This document shows, piece by piece, positions 7,675 to 16,140 of a DNA stretch of 64,000 nucleotides. The notes under the pieces were generated by a model. It worked only from the letters and a program-made list of their open reading frames with translations, had not been told where the DNA came from and searched no databases. Positions within the stretch are counted from its first letter, which is position 1, and every line of letters starts with the position of its first letter. The position numbers and the translations under genes are program-made. Origin of the DNA: Aquibaculum sediminis (GTDB taxonomy: Bacteria > Pseudomonadota > Alphaproteobacteria > Kiloniellales > DSM-21159); assembly GCF_040712085.1 (NCBI RefSeq), contig NZ_JBFCVK010000005.1:248001-312000 (forward strand), written 5' to 3'.

Positions 7675-8634
7675 CTATGATACAGCTTTCGACATAAGAA
7701 GCCGGCGTTGGTCCAACAAGGCAGCGGCCTCGGCCACCGCCTCCTGCCGCACCGACAGCACCGGCGCCGCTTCCCGCTCGGTCAGCAGCGTCATCAGGGC
7801 GCGCTCGGCGGCCAAGTCCGGATCCTCGCCGTAACCGACCCAGGTGAGGCATCGCGCCAATTCGCTGGGCTCGAGCGGTACATAGCCGAGCTTTGCTTCC
7901 AAGTCGTCGTGATCCTGGCCGTGATTGCGCAGGAAGAGCAGAACCCCGGCCGTGGGCTGCGCTTGCGGATCATAGATCGCATTGCCGGCGAAGATGCCGC
8001 CGGAGAGATTGCCGGGCAGCGTCGGGAGGTGAAAGGACATGAAGTAGGTCCCGGCATTGGCGTCGCACTGCAGCACCAACTGGCCGCTGCGGCCGTCCTC
8101 CGCCCCCTCGCCGCTGAAGCGCACGCAGCGCCCCAGCAGCTGCTCGCTGTAGACGGCGGAGAGGCCCTCCTTGCTGGGCTCGAAGCGGATCGCGCCCAGC
8201 AGCAGTTGCCCCCGGGCCAGGGGCGACCAGGCCGCGCTCAGCACGAGAAAGCTGCCTTGCAGCAGCGAACCGTTGCGCCAGCTTGCCGGCGTCTGCATTG
8301 CCTCCCTGCGTCCTCGCCCCGAGAGACCCAGGGGCTCCAAGGCCGAGGCCGGCAGCGCAAAGCGCTGGCTCAGGGCGGCGGCAAAGTCCGCCAGGCTCGA
8401 CGACATGATGAAGTGCGGGCCTTCAGGCAGGCGCAGAACCCGCGCCCAGTCCTCGAACAGGCTGAAATTGCGCGGCGCGGCGCGTCCACTCATCCAGTTG
8501 TAGCTGTTCTGCACCGTCAGCACGGTACTGGGATTGACCCGCTCAAATGCGGCGCAGAGTTCCTTTCGGGTAAGACAACCCAAGGCGGTGGCAGTCAACT
8601 CAAGCTTTTTACCAATCTCAACCAAATGGCGCAT
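7675..8634 (-). CDS. Hypothetical protein with possible N-terminal HTH
   Basis: This 319-residue protein of no recognised family starts MRHLVEIGKKLELTATALG. The first 80 residues (GCLTRKELCAAFERVNPSTV, then NWMSGRAAPRNFSLFEDWARVL) look like a helix-turn-helix repressor head in which a Trp-containing helix selects a site. The rest contains short beta-like segments (GSFLVLSAAWSPLARGQLLLGAIRFEP) that could be a sensor domain. It precedes the ParB-like gene by 62 bases on the same strand, so both may form an operon. The longer in-frame extension upstream of 8634 is Cys/Arg-rich and looks non-coding. Regulation is an inference from context. Confidence 0.55.
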   Translation of the reverse strand: MRHLVEIGKKLELTATALGCLTRKELCAAFERVNPSTVLTVQNSYNWMSGRAAPRNFSLFEDWARVLRLPEGPHFIMSSSLADFAAALSQRFALPASALEPLGLSGRGRREAMQTPASWRNGSLLQGSFLVLSAAWSPLARGQLLLGAIRFEPSKEGLSAVYSEQLLGRCVRFSGEGAEDGRSGQLVLQCDANAGTYFMSFHLPTLPGNLSGGIFAGNAIYDPQAQPTAGVLLFLRNHGQDHDDLEAKLGYVPLEPSELARCLTWVGYGEDPDLAAERALMTLLTEREAAPVLSVRQEAVAEAAALLDQRRLLMSKAVS

Positions 8635-8708
8635 TGTGGCCCCATGCTCTTGCCTCCGCTTTTTACGATAAACAGCAAAACAATGCGAATCACTACGAGG
8701 GACAGGCT

Positions 8709-8768
8709 GCCCAAAAGAGGTACATAGTAGGTTCGGGCAGCCCAAAAGGGGGATGGGAGTCCCAAAAT
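8709..8768. repeat. Three spaced direct repeats of SCCCAAAA in a divergent promoter
   Basis: GCCCAAAAG occurs at 8709-8717 and again at 8740-8748; a degenerate copy, TCCCAAAAT, is at 8760-8768. The spacings of 31 and 20 bases are close to whole helical turns, as expected for sites contacted on one DNA face. They sit between a minus-strand gene with an HTH-like N-terminus and the outer-membrane transporter gene. They could be operators for that protein, but nothing shows which factor binds. Confidence 0.35.
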
Positions 8769-8800
8769 GCCACAAGCATCGATTCCCAAGCTTCGGGACT

Positions 8801-8838
8801 GGGAGACGCTGCTGCCCCATGCAGCGTCTCCCTCTTTT
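8801..8838 (+). terminator. Terminator-like hairpin in the transporter leader
   Basis: A perfect 12-bp stem (GGGAGACGCTGC at 8801-8812 with GCAGCGTCTCCC at 8821-8832) closes an 8-base loop and is followed by TCTTTT. It looks like an intrinsic terminator reading on the plus strand. It lies 80 bases upstream of the transporter start codon, so it could act as an attenuator for transcripts starting further upstream. Confidence 0.55.
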
Positions 8839-8918
8839 CCCGGCCCTTCCGAGCATTCCCAGCGGACCGGCCAGCGGGTCCGAATCGCCACGTCAAGAGT
8901 AGGACCCGGTTTACAGAA

Positions 8919-10634
8919 ATGCCGAAGCGCTGTGCCGCACCCCAACGATCGCCCCTGAAATGGCTGCGGCGGCGTGCCGGGCTCTGTCTCGTATTGCTGC
9001 TCGTCGCGGCTTGCCTGGCCGGAGTCGATGAGGCCCACGCCCAGAACCGTGCCATCCAGAGCGTCATCGTCGAACAGAACAGGGTCATCCAGGAGTTCCG
9101 CCCGCCGCTGGAGATGCAGCGCCGGATCGCGCTTTCCGTGCCCCTGGAGCGGCGCAGCCTGGTCGACCTGCCGGAAGCGGCCTTCCGCCTGACCCGGGTC
9201 GAAATCAGCGGTGCCGAATTCCTGACGCGCGACGACCTGGCACCGCTTTGGCAGCCTCTGCTCGAGCAGAACATCGGGCGCAGAGACATCGAGGCGCTGA
9301 TCGAGTCGATCGAGCGCTACTACCGCGAGTCCGATGTCTATGCCCGCGCCCTGGTCACCTCCTGGAACACGGACAACGGCGTGCTCAGCATCGAGGTGTT
9401 CGAGGGCTATCTGGAAGAGGTGAGGATCGAGAGCGAGATTCCCGACATCACCGAACGCCTGCAACCTTACATCGACCGGATGGTCGGCCAGGTGCCCTTG
9501 CGGGTGTCCCAGTTGGAGCGGCAACTGCTGCTGATCGCCGATCTGGAAGGGATCGACGTCGATGCGCTGCTGGAGCAGGTGCCCGAGCGTGTGGGGGCCG
9601 GGCGCCTGACTCTGGTGATCTCACGCATTCCCAGCTCGGCTGTCACGCAGCTCGACAACCTCACCAACGAGGATTCCGGCCCGCTGCAGCTCACCCTCGT
9701 GGGCACGGGTCTCAACCTGCTCGACCAGTTCGAGCAGAGCATGCTGGTGGGTGTCGTCAACCCGATCACCCCGCGGCGCTTCCGCCTGGGCCAGTTCACT
9801 CAGAGCTACCCTTTGGGCACGCACGGGCTCAGCGCCGGCTACAGCCTGACCTACGTCCGCTCTGCCCCCGGCGGCGATGCGCGCAAGCAGGACCTGCAGG
9901 TTGACAGCCGTGTGGGGACGCTCTGGCTGAAATACCCTTTCCTGCGCCGCATTCAGCACAACCTGATCGGCCAGGTGGAACTCACCGGGCAGAACGACAA
10001 CATCCGTGCCGGGTCGCTCGAGGTGGTGGATGATCGCAAGCGCTGGCTGAGCGTCAGCGCCAGCTACGACCGCAGTCTGACGCGCGGCGGCCTGCTGGCC
10101 CGCCTGAACGTCTCCCAGGGCCTGAACGCGCTCGGTGCCACGGCGGCCGACGACCCCATGAGCGCGCGCTTCAAGGGCCGCCCCGATTTCAGTCTCGTCT
10201 CCAGCGACCTGAACATCAGTCATGGATTGACGGACACCCTCCGCGCGGACTTCGGTGCCCGCGGCCAGGTGGCGCTGACCCGCCTGCCCTCGGCCGCGCG
10301 CCTGTCAGTCGGCAGCGACAGCCTCGGCCGCGGCTTTGCGGCCGCCTCACTCTCCGGCGACAGCGGCGTCACCAGTTCACTGACCCTGGTACACGACCTC
10401 GCCTCGCACAGCGACGCGCTGTCCGGCTTCTCCGCCTTCGCCTTCGGCGACCACGCCTGGCTGCGCAACCAGATGGACGACATGGATTTCCGCTCGGCCC
10501 ATGTCACGGCGGTGGGCGTCGGCATCACCTATCAGAACTACCTGCAGGTCGGCATCTCGACCCCGGCCTACAGCAGCCGCCACATCGACGACCTCGGGAC
10601 CCGCGCCTTCTTCAAGCTGAGCTATCAATTCTGA
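8919..10634 (+). CDS. Two-partner secretion outer-membrane transporter (TpsB, ShlB/FhaC type)
   Basis: This 571-residue protein of the FhaC/ShlB/HecB family exports a large TpsA protein through a 16-stranded barrel. A signal peptide (WLRRRAGLCLVLLLVAACLA, cleaved after HAQ) precedes a short periplasmic linker. A POTRA domain (FRLTRVEISGAEFL ... RALVTSWNTDNGVLSIEVFEG) covers about residues 80-165, and the rest has alternating barrel strands ending in SYQF with the terminal Phe used by the BAM machine. The ATG at 8919 was chosen because it immediately precedes the signal peptide. No large TpsA exoprotein gene is adjacent, so it is an orphan here. Confidence 0.8.
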   Translation: MPKRCAAPQRSPLKWLRRRAGLCLVLLLVAACLAGVDEAHAQNRAIQSVIVEQNRVIQEFRPPLEMQRRIALSVPLERRSLVDLPEAAFRLTRVEISGAEFLTRDDLAPLWQPLLEQNIGRRDIEALIESIERYYRESDVYARALVTSWNTDNGVLSIEVFEGYLEEVRIESEIPDITERLQPYIDRMVGQVPLRVSQLERQLLLIADLEGIDVDALLEQVPERVGAGRLTLVISRIPSSAVTQLDNLTNEDSGPLQLTLVGTGLNLLDQFEQSMLVGVVNPITPRRFRLGQFTQSYPLGTHGLSAGYSLTYVRSAPGGDARKQDLQVDSRVGTLWLKYPFLRRIQHNLIGQVELTGQNDNIRAGSLEVVDDRKRWLSVSASYDRSLTRGGLLARLNVSQGLNALGATAADDPMSARFKGRPDFSLVSSDLNISHGLTDTLRADFGARGQVALTRLPSAARLSVGSDSLGRGFAAASLSGDSGVTSSLTLVHDLASHSDALSGFSAFAFGDHAWLRNQMDDMDFRSAHVTAVGVGITYQNYLQVGISTPAYSSRHIDDLGTRAFFKLSYQF

Positions 10635-12122
10635 TCAGCCGACGATCCAGAGCAGGATCAGCGGCATGGGCAGGGTGCCGGCCAGAACCACGGGCAAGGC
10701 CCAGCGCAGCAGTCGGCCCTCCTGACCCACGCACTGCGTCACGGTTGCCGCCAGAACCACCCGCCCGGGCGAAGCCAGGGTGGCATTGGCGGCGGCCGCG
10801 TTCTGGGCAGCGGCAACGGCATCGCTGGGAAAGGCCAGCGCCTGGGCCGAGCTGACCTGGAACTGCATGAACATGGCATTGGCGCCGGCGTTGCTGGCGG
10901 TGAGAAAGCCACCCAATGCGCCGATGAAGGGCATCAGCAACAGCATGTTGGCGCCTAGCGCCGCGGCGATGCGCTCCGCCAGGGCGGCGATCATGCCGGC
11001 ATCGAACATCACCTGCGCCATGCAGAGAAAGCCGGCCACCGCCAGGGTTGCCACCGCCCACTGCCGCAGCGCCTGCTCCGACAGGCGCACCACCTCCCGG
11101 CCGCTCAGGGAGAGGGCGAAGACGCCTGTGGCCGCGCCCAGCAGCATCCAGAAGCCCGGATGATGCAAAAGCGGCAGCGCGAAGCCCAGCCGCTCCACCT
11201 CGAACACCAGCAGGCCGCTGCTCAGTTCCCGCAGTGCGGGCCAGAGCCGGGTGAGCAGCAAGCCCAGCAGAAGTACCGAGACCGGCAGCAGGGCGCGGGC
11301 AAGCGCACCTGGAGGCTTCCGTTCCTCCGGCTGTGTCGCTGAGTCACGCCGTGCCACTGGGGCACGCCGCCCGCTGAGCAGACCCAGGAGCGTCACGGCC
11401 AATCCGGCCAGAATGCCCGCCAACTCCACCCCGACCCATAGCGAGGCGAGCCAGAGTACAGCGCACAGCAGTCCGGCATAGGCCAGAAGCTGGAGCGCGC
11501 GCTTGGGCAGCGGGCGCCACTGCCCGCCCACCACCATGGCCAAGGCCCCGCATAACAGTATGAAGGGCCACGACAGCGCGACCCCCAGGGTGCCCAGGAC
11601 ACCTGCCGGCACACCCGACAGCTCACTGCCCAGGATGGTGCCAATCGCCAGCGCGCCCCAGGGCACCGCACACTGCCCAAGGAGGGCCAGGAAGGCCGCA
11701 CGCATCGGCGTGAAGCCCAGGGCCAGGAACAGCGGCGCGCAAACCACGATCCCGATGCCGAAACCGGTGGCCGACTCGAAGAAGACCGACACACCCAGCA
11801 CCAGCGTGAAGAGGCGGTGCGCCGGATCGGGTATGGCCCGGGCGACAGCGGCCGAGAGGGTCTCCAGCGCCCCGCCCGCACGCATCACCTGATAGAGCAG
11901 CACGCCGCCGAGCAGGACGTAGGCGACCACCAGGGTGGTAAGCGCGCCGCGCAGCACCGCATCGAGCAGAGCCGTAGGCATCAGTCGGAACTGTGCCAGC
12001 GCCAGGGCAAGCACGATCGCCGTCAACAGGCCGAGCAATCCGGCGCGGGTGGCTGACTGGCGGGCAAACAGCAGGGCGCCGGCGGACAGCAGCACCGGCG
12101 AAGCCGCCAGCAGCAGCGTCAT
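10635..12122 (-). CDS. Lactate permease (LctP) family transporter
   Basis: This 495-residue inner-membrane protein has about 12-13 hydrophobic segments. It shows LctP/GlcA-family hallmarks: VFFESATGFGIGIVV near residue 115, and GALGGFLTASNAGANAMFMQFQ plus SPGRVVLAATV in the C-terminal half. Family members import L-lactate, D-lactate or glycolate with protons. The start overlaps the stop of the upstream GlxA-type regulator (ATGA), so the two genes are cotranscribed and the regulator probably senses the imported compound or its metabolite. Family members known by experiment carry 2-hydroxymonocarboxylates, but the substrate here is not determined. Confidence 0.8.
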   Translation of the reverse strand: MTLLLAASPVLLSAGALLFARQSATRAGLLGLLTAIVLALALAQFRLMPTALLDAVLRGALTTLVVAYVLLGGVLLYQVMRAGGALETLSAAVARAIPDPAHRLFTLVLGVSVFFESATGFGIGIVVCAPLFLALGFTPMRAAFLALLGQCAVPWGALAIGTILGSELSGVPAGVLGTLGVALSWPFILLCGALAMVVGGQWRPLPKRALQLLAYAGLLCAVLWLASLWVGVELAGILAGLAVTLLGLLSGRRAPVARRDSATQPEERKPPGALARALLPVSVLLLGLLLTRLWPALRELSSGLLVFEVERLGFALPLLHHPGFWMLLGAATGVFALSLSGREVVRLSEQALRQWAVATLAVAGFLCMAQVMFDAGMIAALAERIAAALGANMLLLMPFIGALGGFLTASNAGANAMFMQFQVSSAQALAFPSDAVAAAQNAAAANATLASPGRVVLAATVTQCVGQEGRLLRWALPVVLAGTLPMPLILLWIVG

Positions 12123-13123
12123 GTCGGAAGGCTGCCCAATCCTCGCCGCCGCGTCTCGCTTGGGTTCTCACCGAAGGCCAGGCGATACTGGCGGCTGAAG
12201 TGCCCCTGCTGCTGAAAGCCGCAAGACAGGCTGATCTCCGTGACCGACAGCGCGGAGTGGGCCAGAAGACGCCGCGCCTTCTGCAGGCGGCGCTCCAGGT
12301 AGTACTTCTTCGCCGTGGTCTTGATCTGGCTGCGGAACAGCCGCTCCAACTGGCGCGTGGAGATGTCCACGGCTTCGGCCAGATCCCGGATCGCCAGGGG
12401 CTCCTCCAGGTTCTCTTCCATCAACTCCACGACCTTGCGCAGGCGCGGATGGGAAATGCGCAGCCGGATCGACAGCGGCAGGGGCCCGCGCGCGCCATGT
12501 TCCTGTTCGCGCAGATAGAGGAAGTAGTCGGAGACCTGGTCGGCCAGGGCGGGCCCGAAGTCCCGCTCGATGAACTGCAGCATCATCTCGAAGGCCGCCG
12601 TACCGCCCGAGCAGGTGATGATGTTGCCGTCCACCAGGAAGGAATCGGGGCGTACATCGATTTCCGGATAGCTCTCGACGAAACCGTCAAGGCAGGTCCA
12701 ATGGATGACGCTGCGCCGGTTGGTCAGCAGCCCCGCCTTGGCGAGCACGAATGTCGCATCGCCCAGCGCGCCCACCACGATGCCGCTGCGCGCCGCGCGG
12801 CGCAGCCAGGCCTGTAGGGCCTCGTCGGTGAAGCGATGCGCCTGCAGGCCGGAGCAGACGAGGATCAGGTCGTAGCCCTTGGGGTCGGGTGGCAGGGCCT
12901 GCACCTCGAAACCGATGCCGCAGGACGCCTCGGCGCGCGGTCCCGTTGCCGCGAACAGGTCCCAGGTGTAGGCCTCATGCCCCAGAAAGCGGTTGGCCGC
13001 GCGCAGGGGTTCGATGGCCGAACTGAATGGGAGCAGTGCAAACTCGGGCAAAAGCACCAGGGCGATCCGCCGCTTGGTCGTGTGCGACTCTTCCGTACGA
13101 GCTGTTTGGGTGGCCGTGGTCAT
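12119..13123 (-). CDS. GlxA-family AraC-type transcriptional regulator
   Basis: This 334-residue protein has an N-terminal DJ-1/PfpI-like domain (RIALVLLPEFALLPFSSAIE ... YDLILVCSG) and a C-terminal AraC double helix-turn-helix (EPLAIRDLAEAVDISTRQLE, SLSCGFQQQGHFSRQYR). Relatives such as GbdR, CdhR and ArgR activate catabolic operons for glycine betaine, carnitine or arginine. The ATG at 13123 was preferred over an in-frame upstream codon because the preceding residues look non-coding. It overlaps the permease by 4 bases. A palindrome at 13171-13185, 48 bases upstream, could be its operator. Confidence 0.85.
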   Translation of the reverse strand: MTTATQTARTEESHTTKRRIALVLLPEFALLPFSSAIEPLRAANRFLGHEAYTWDLFAATGPRAEASCGIGFEVQALPPDPKGYDLILVCSGLQAHRFTDEALQAWLRRAARSGIVVGALGDATFVLAKAGLLTNRRSVIHWTCLDGFVESYPEIDVRPDSFLVDGNIITCSGGTAAFEMMLQFIERDFGPALADQVSDYFLYLREQEHGARGPLPLSIRLRISHPRLRKVVELMEENLEEPLAIRDLAEAVDISTRQLERLFRSQIKTTAKKYYLERRLQKARRLLAHSALSVTEISLSCGFQQQGHFSRQYRLAFGENPSETRRRGLGSLPT

Positions 13124-13170
13124 AATGCCCCAAGCTTCTGGCGAGCGGGGGTTAAAGGCAAGGCCCCGCA

Positions 13171-13185
13171 ACCGTCACTGACGGT
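13171..13185. promoter_or_regulatory. Palindrome upstream of the GlxA-type regulator
   Basis: ACCGTCA at 13171-13177 and TGACGGT at 13179-13185 form a perfect 7-bp inverted repeat around one base. Its position about 48 bases before the regulator start is consistent with an operator for autoregulation. AraC-type proteins more often bind direct repeats, so another factor is possible. Confidence 0.3.
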
Positions 13186-13245
13186 GGCGAATGAAAGCGG
13201 CCGCTCACCGCCGCGCGCCTGGACTGGCGGTGCCTGCGCTGCCGC

Positions 13246-14127
13246 CTACTTTCCGAAGAAGCGAAGCAGCGCGTCCGCCGTGCGATCCGGCGCCTCTTCG
13301 GGCAGGAAATGGCCGCAGCCTGCGAAGCCCTTGCCCTCCACCTGTTCGGCCCAGCGGCGCCAGACATCCAGCGGCGATTCGCCGCCATGACCAAGATAGT
13401 CTCGCCCCCAAAGCACCAGTACCGGACAGGTGATCTTGCGCCCCACCTCGTGATCCTGGCGGTCATGCTCGCGGTCCAGCGTGGCGCCGGCGCGATAGTC
13501 CTCGCAGGTGGCCGCGATCACCGCCGGGTCGCGGAAATGCGTCAGGCAGTCCTCGAGCGCGGCGGGATCGAGGGCGGTCACATCCCCGGCCCAGCGCTCC
13601 AGCAGGTGGCGGAGATAGAAGTCCGGATCCGAACCGATCAGCCGTTCCGGCACCGGCGCGGGCACGGCCAGGAAGGGCCAGTGGTAGGTGGCGAGCGCGC
13701 CGTCCGCGTCCATTGCCTCCCAGACCTCCAGCGTCGGGATCACATCGAGGCTGGCATATCGCGTAACCCGTTCCGGGTGATCCAGGCAGAGGCGGTAGCC
13801 GACGCGCGCACCCCGGTCGTGCCCTGCCACGCCGAAGTTTTCGAAGCCGAGACGCTCCATCACCGCCACCATGTCGCCGGCCATGGCGCGCTTCGAATAG
13901 TGGCGATGCGCCGGATCGGGCGCGGGGCCCCGGCTGCGGCCGTAACCCCGCAGGTCGGGCATGACCAGCGTGAAGCGCTCCGCCAACCTCGGCGCAATAC
14001 GGTTCCAGATGGCATGAGTTTGCGGATAGCCGTGGAGCAATAGGAGGGGCGGTCCGGAGCCGCCGCTGCGCAGGTAGATCTCTGCCTCGTCTAGTTCGAT
14101 CCGGTGTTCCTGAAAGGTGTCCAACAT
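13246..14127 (-). CDS. Haloacetate (fluoroacetate) dehalogenase-like hydrolase
   Basis: This 293-residue alpha/beta hydrolase retains every residue class used by fluoroacetate dehalogenases. The nucleophile is Asp104 in GHDRGARVGYRLCLDHPER, with Arg105 and Arg108 for carboxylate binding. Asp128 lies in SLDVIPTLE, His149-Trp150 in YHWPFLAVPAPVPERLI form the halide pocket, Tyr211 lies in CEDYRAG, and the catalytic base is His273 in GCGHFLPEEAP. The predicted reaction is haloacetate plus water giving glycolate plus halide. The ATG at 14127 gives the normal family length. Epoxide hydrolase is the main alternative, but it normally has Tyr pairs not seen here. Confidence 0.75.
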   Translation of the reverse strand: MLDTFQEHRIELDEAEIYLRSGGSGPPLLLLHGYPQTHAIWNRIAPRLAERFTLVMPDLRGYGRSRGPAPDPAHRHYSKRAMAGDMVAVMERLGFENFGVAGHDRGARVGYRLCLDHPERVTRYASLDVIPTLEVWEAMDADGALATYHWPFLAVPAPVPERLIGSDPDFYLRHLLERWAGDVTALDPAALEDCLTHFRDPAVIAATCEDYRAGATLDREHDRQDHEVGRKITCPVLVLWGRDYLGHGGESPLDVWRRWAEQVEGKGFAGCGHFLPEEAPDRTADALLRFFGK

Positions 14128-14366
14128 GACCACGATCCTTCTACACCTGTGCCCTGCGTGGGTGGGAGATGGGATAGCCAGGAAGATCTGTAGCACAGGA
14201 AGCGATTGCTCGGGGGCCCGCCAAGCATTGCAAAGGCGGAGCCAGCCTCCATCGAAGCCCGCCCTGCGACGAATTGTCAGACACCTTGCCTTGCCGTCAC
14301 GCCGGTCGAGGGGCAAGCTTGCCGGCACGCGGCGCGGCGATCGCACGGCAGGAAAGGAGCGCGACC

Positions 14367-15146
14367 TTGAGCGAGATTCAGTTGGCCCGGGAGCCGGGCG
14401 GCGTGGTGGTGGTGACACTGAACCGGCCGGAACGGCGCAACTGCCTCACGCTCGCGCTCTGGCGCCAACTGGCCGAACTCTATCGCGGCTTTGCCCACGA
14501 CCCCGAAGTCCGCTGCGTCATCCTGACCGGCGCCGGCGGGCAGTTCTGTGCCGGCGCCGACATCTCGGAGTTCCCCAAGGTCCGCGCCACGCCGGAGCAG
14601 GCCGAGGCCTATGCCGAGGCGGTGGACGAAGCCAACGATGCCATGCTGGACCTGCCCCAGCCGACCATCGCCGCCATCGCTGGCTATTGCGTGGGCGGCG
14701 GCTGCGGCCTCGCCGTGGCGAACGACTTTCGCATCGCCGAGTCCAACGCGATCTTCTCGGTTCCGGCCGCCCGGCTGGGGATCGTCTATGGCGTCAAGGA
14801 AACCCGCAATCTGCTCAATGTCGTCGGGCTGACAAACGCCAAGCGCATCCTCTTCGCCGCCGAGCGGCTACCGGCGGGACAGGCGCAGGAAATGGGCCTG
14901 GTGGACGATTTGGTGGAGATCGACGCCCTGGCTTCGGCACGTGAGTTGGCCGGGCGACTGGCCCGCAACGCCCCCCTGTCCATTGCCGGAGCGAAGGCCA
15001 TCCTGGGCCAACTGTCCGACGGCACCGGGGAGCTGGACGAAGCGGTGATCGATGCCGTGCAGCGACGGGCGATGGAGAGCGAGGACTATCGCGAAGCGGT
15101 TCAGGCCTTCGCCGAGAAACGCCAGCCCCGCTTCCAGGGTCGCTGA
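14367..15146 (+). CDS. Crotonase-fold protein lacking both canonical catalytic glutamates
   Basis: This 259-residue enoyl-CoA hydratase/isomerase-family protein has VVVVTLNRPERRN, the oxyanion region AGADISEF and the helix start GYCVGGGCGLAV. At the two glutamates used by enoyl-CoA hydratase it has Gly (GGGCG instead of GGGCE) and Ala (SVPAARLG instead of the usual QPE). Simple hydration is therefore doubtful, and hydrolase, decarboxylase or isomerase chemistry on a CoA ester is possible. The TTG start at 14367 is preceded by AAGGAG at a good distance. It is divergent from the dehalogenase-like gene. Confidence 0.75.
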   Translation: MSEIQLAREPGGVVVVTLNRPERRNCLTLALWRQLAELYRGFAHDPEVRCVILTGAGGQFCAGADISEFPKVRATPEQAEAYAEAVDEANDAMLDLPQPTIAAIAGYCVGGGCGLAVANDFRIAESNAIFSVPAARLGIVYGVKETRNLLNVVGLTNAKRILFAAERLPAGQAQEMGLVDDLVEIDALASARELAGRLARNAPLSIAGAKAILGQLSDGTGELDEAVIDAVQRRAMESEDYREAVQAFAEKRQPRFQGR

Positions 15147-15170
15147 TCCAGCGCTGCAGCGAAGTCCGGC

Positions 15171-16088
15171 CTATCCAGCGTCGAGCACCGTCCCGCTTTC
15201 GGAGATGTCATAGCCGCCCAGCGCCTTGGCCTTGGCGGCAAAGGCCGGCGTGCGGATGAACGCGAATAGCGCCTGCAACGGTGGCTGAAAGTAGGCCCGC
15301 CGGCGAATCGCGAGATCGAAGCGCTCATGGACGAGCGGCACGAACCCCAGCCGATAACGCGTCGCGACCGAGGCAATGGCAAGGCCGCAGTCCGCCTCAC
15401 CGTCCGCCACGAAGGTGGCCACATCGCTCTCGGTCAGGGCCGCTCCATCCAGGGTGTGCAGGCTATCGAGCGTCACCCCGGCCTCCGAAAGCAAATGCAG
15501 CAGCAGCCTTTGCGCGCCCGCCCCGCTCTGCCGCAGCACCAACCGCCCTTTGCATTGGGCCAGATCGCTCAGCGACTGGATGTTCAGCGGGTTGCCGGGC
15601 GCCACCACCAGGCCCTGCTGCCGCCAGGCCCAGTGCAGTAGCACGGCGTCGTAGAGGCCGCCGGCCTCGCGCAGGGCGGGGAGGTTGTACTCGCCGCTGT
15701 CCGGATCGCGCAGATGCATCGCCGCAGCCATGGCCTCGCCGCGCGCCAGGCGCGCGAGCCCCTCCCCGCTGCCCTCAGACAGGATGGCCAACCCGGAGCC
15801 GGATTCCCGGAGAGCCCATTCCAGGAGCGGATCGCTGCTTCCGGCCACGATGGGCGGCGGCTCGCTCAGGTCGGGCCCCTCCATCGCCACCTCGCGCTCG
15901 ATCCACATGTCGATCAGGCGCCGGGGAAACAGCAATTTCCCGCTGACTCGCGAGCAGGGAATGCTCTTGCGACGGACGAGATCGTACACCGTGCGCTCCC
16001 CGAGCCGAAGGTACTCGGCGACCTCTGCCGTGGTCATCAACTCCGGTGACTGCTGCATCGCTCCCGCAACATCCTGCATGGATTCCAT
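15171..16088 (-). CDS. Excisionase-type HTH regulator with periplasmic-binding-like sensor, near tup genes
   Basis: This protein of about 305 residues has a MerR/excisionase-like HTH near its N-terminus (LMTTAEVAEYLRLGERTVYDLVRRKSIP). The rest resembles a type II periplasmic-binding fold (YDAVLLHWAWRQQGLVVAPGNPLNIQSLSDLAQ), as in one-component regulators that sense molybdate- or tungstate-like ligands. It is divergent from tupB, 52 bases away, so it probably controls tungstate uptake in response to the oxyanion. The start is uncertain: in-frame ATG codons at 16103, 16088, 16079 and 16058 lack a clear ribosome site; 16088 is a compromise. Confidence 0.7.
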   Translation of the reverse strand: MESMQDVAGAMQQSPELMTTAEVAEYLRLGERTVYDLVRRKSIPCSRVSGKLLFPRRLIDMWIEREVAMEGPDLSEPPPIVAGSSDPLLEWALRESGSGLAILSEGSGEGLARLARGEAMAAAMHLRDPDSGEYNLPALREAGGLYDAVLLHWAWRQQGLVVAPGNPLNIQSLSDLAQCKGRLVLRQSGAGAQRLLLHLLSEAGVTLDSLHTLDGAALTESDVATFVADGEADCGLAIASVATRYRLGFVPLVHERFDLAIRRRAYFQPPLQALFAFIRTPAFAAKAKALGGYDISESGTVLDAG

Positions 16089-16140
16089 TCTTGGCTTAAT
16101 CATAGAGAATTCGCATACTGCCTGCAAAGGACGGAGAGGG

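Noticed and set aside
6284..7852. Longer version of the ParB-like gene and a chromosome-partition role
   Set aside because: The extension is Gly/Arg low-complexity and overlaps the next gene; there is no ParA or parS-like cluster.
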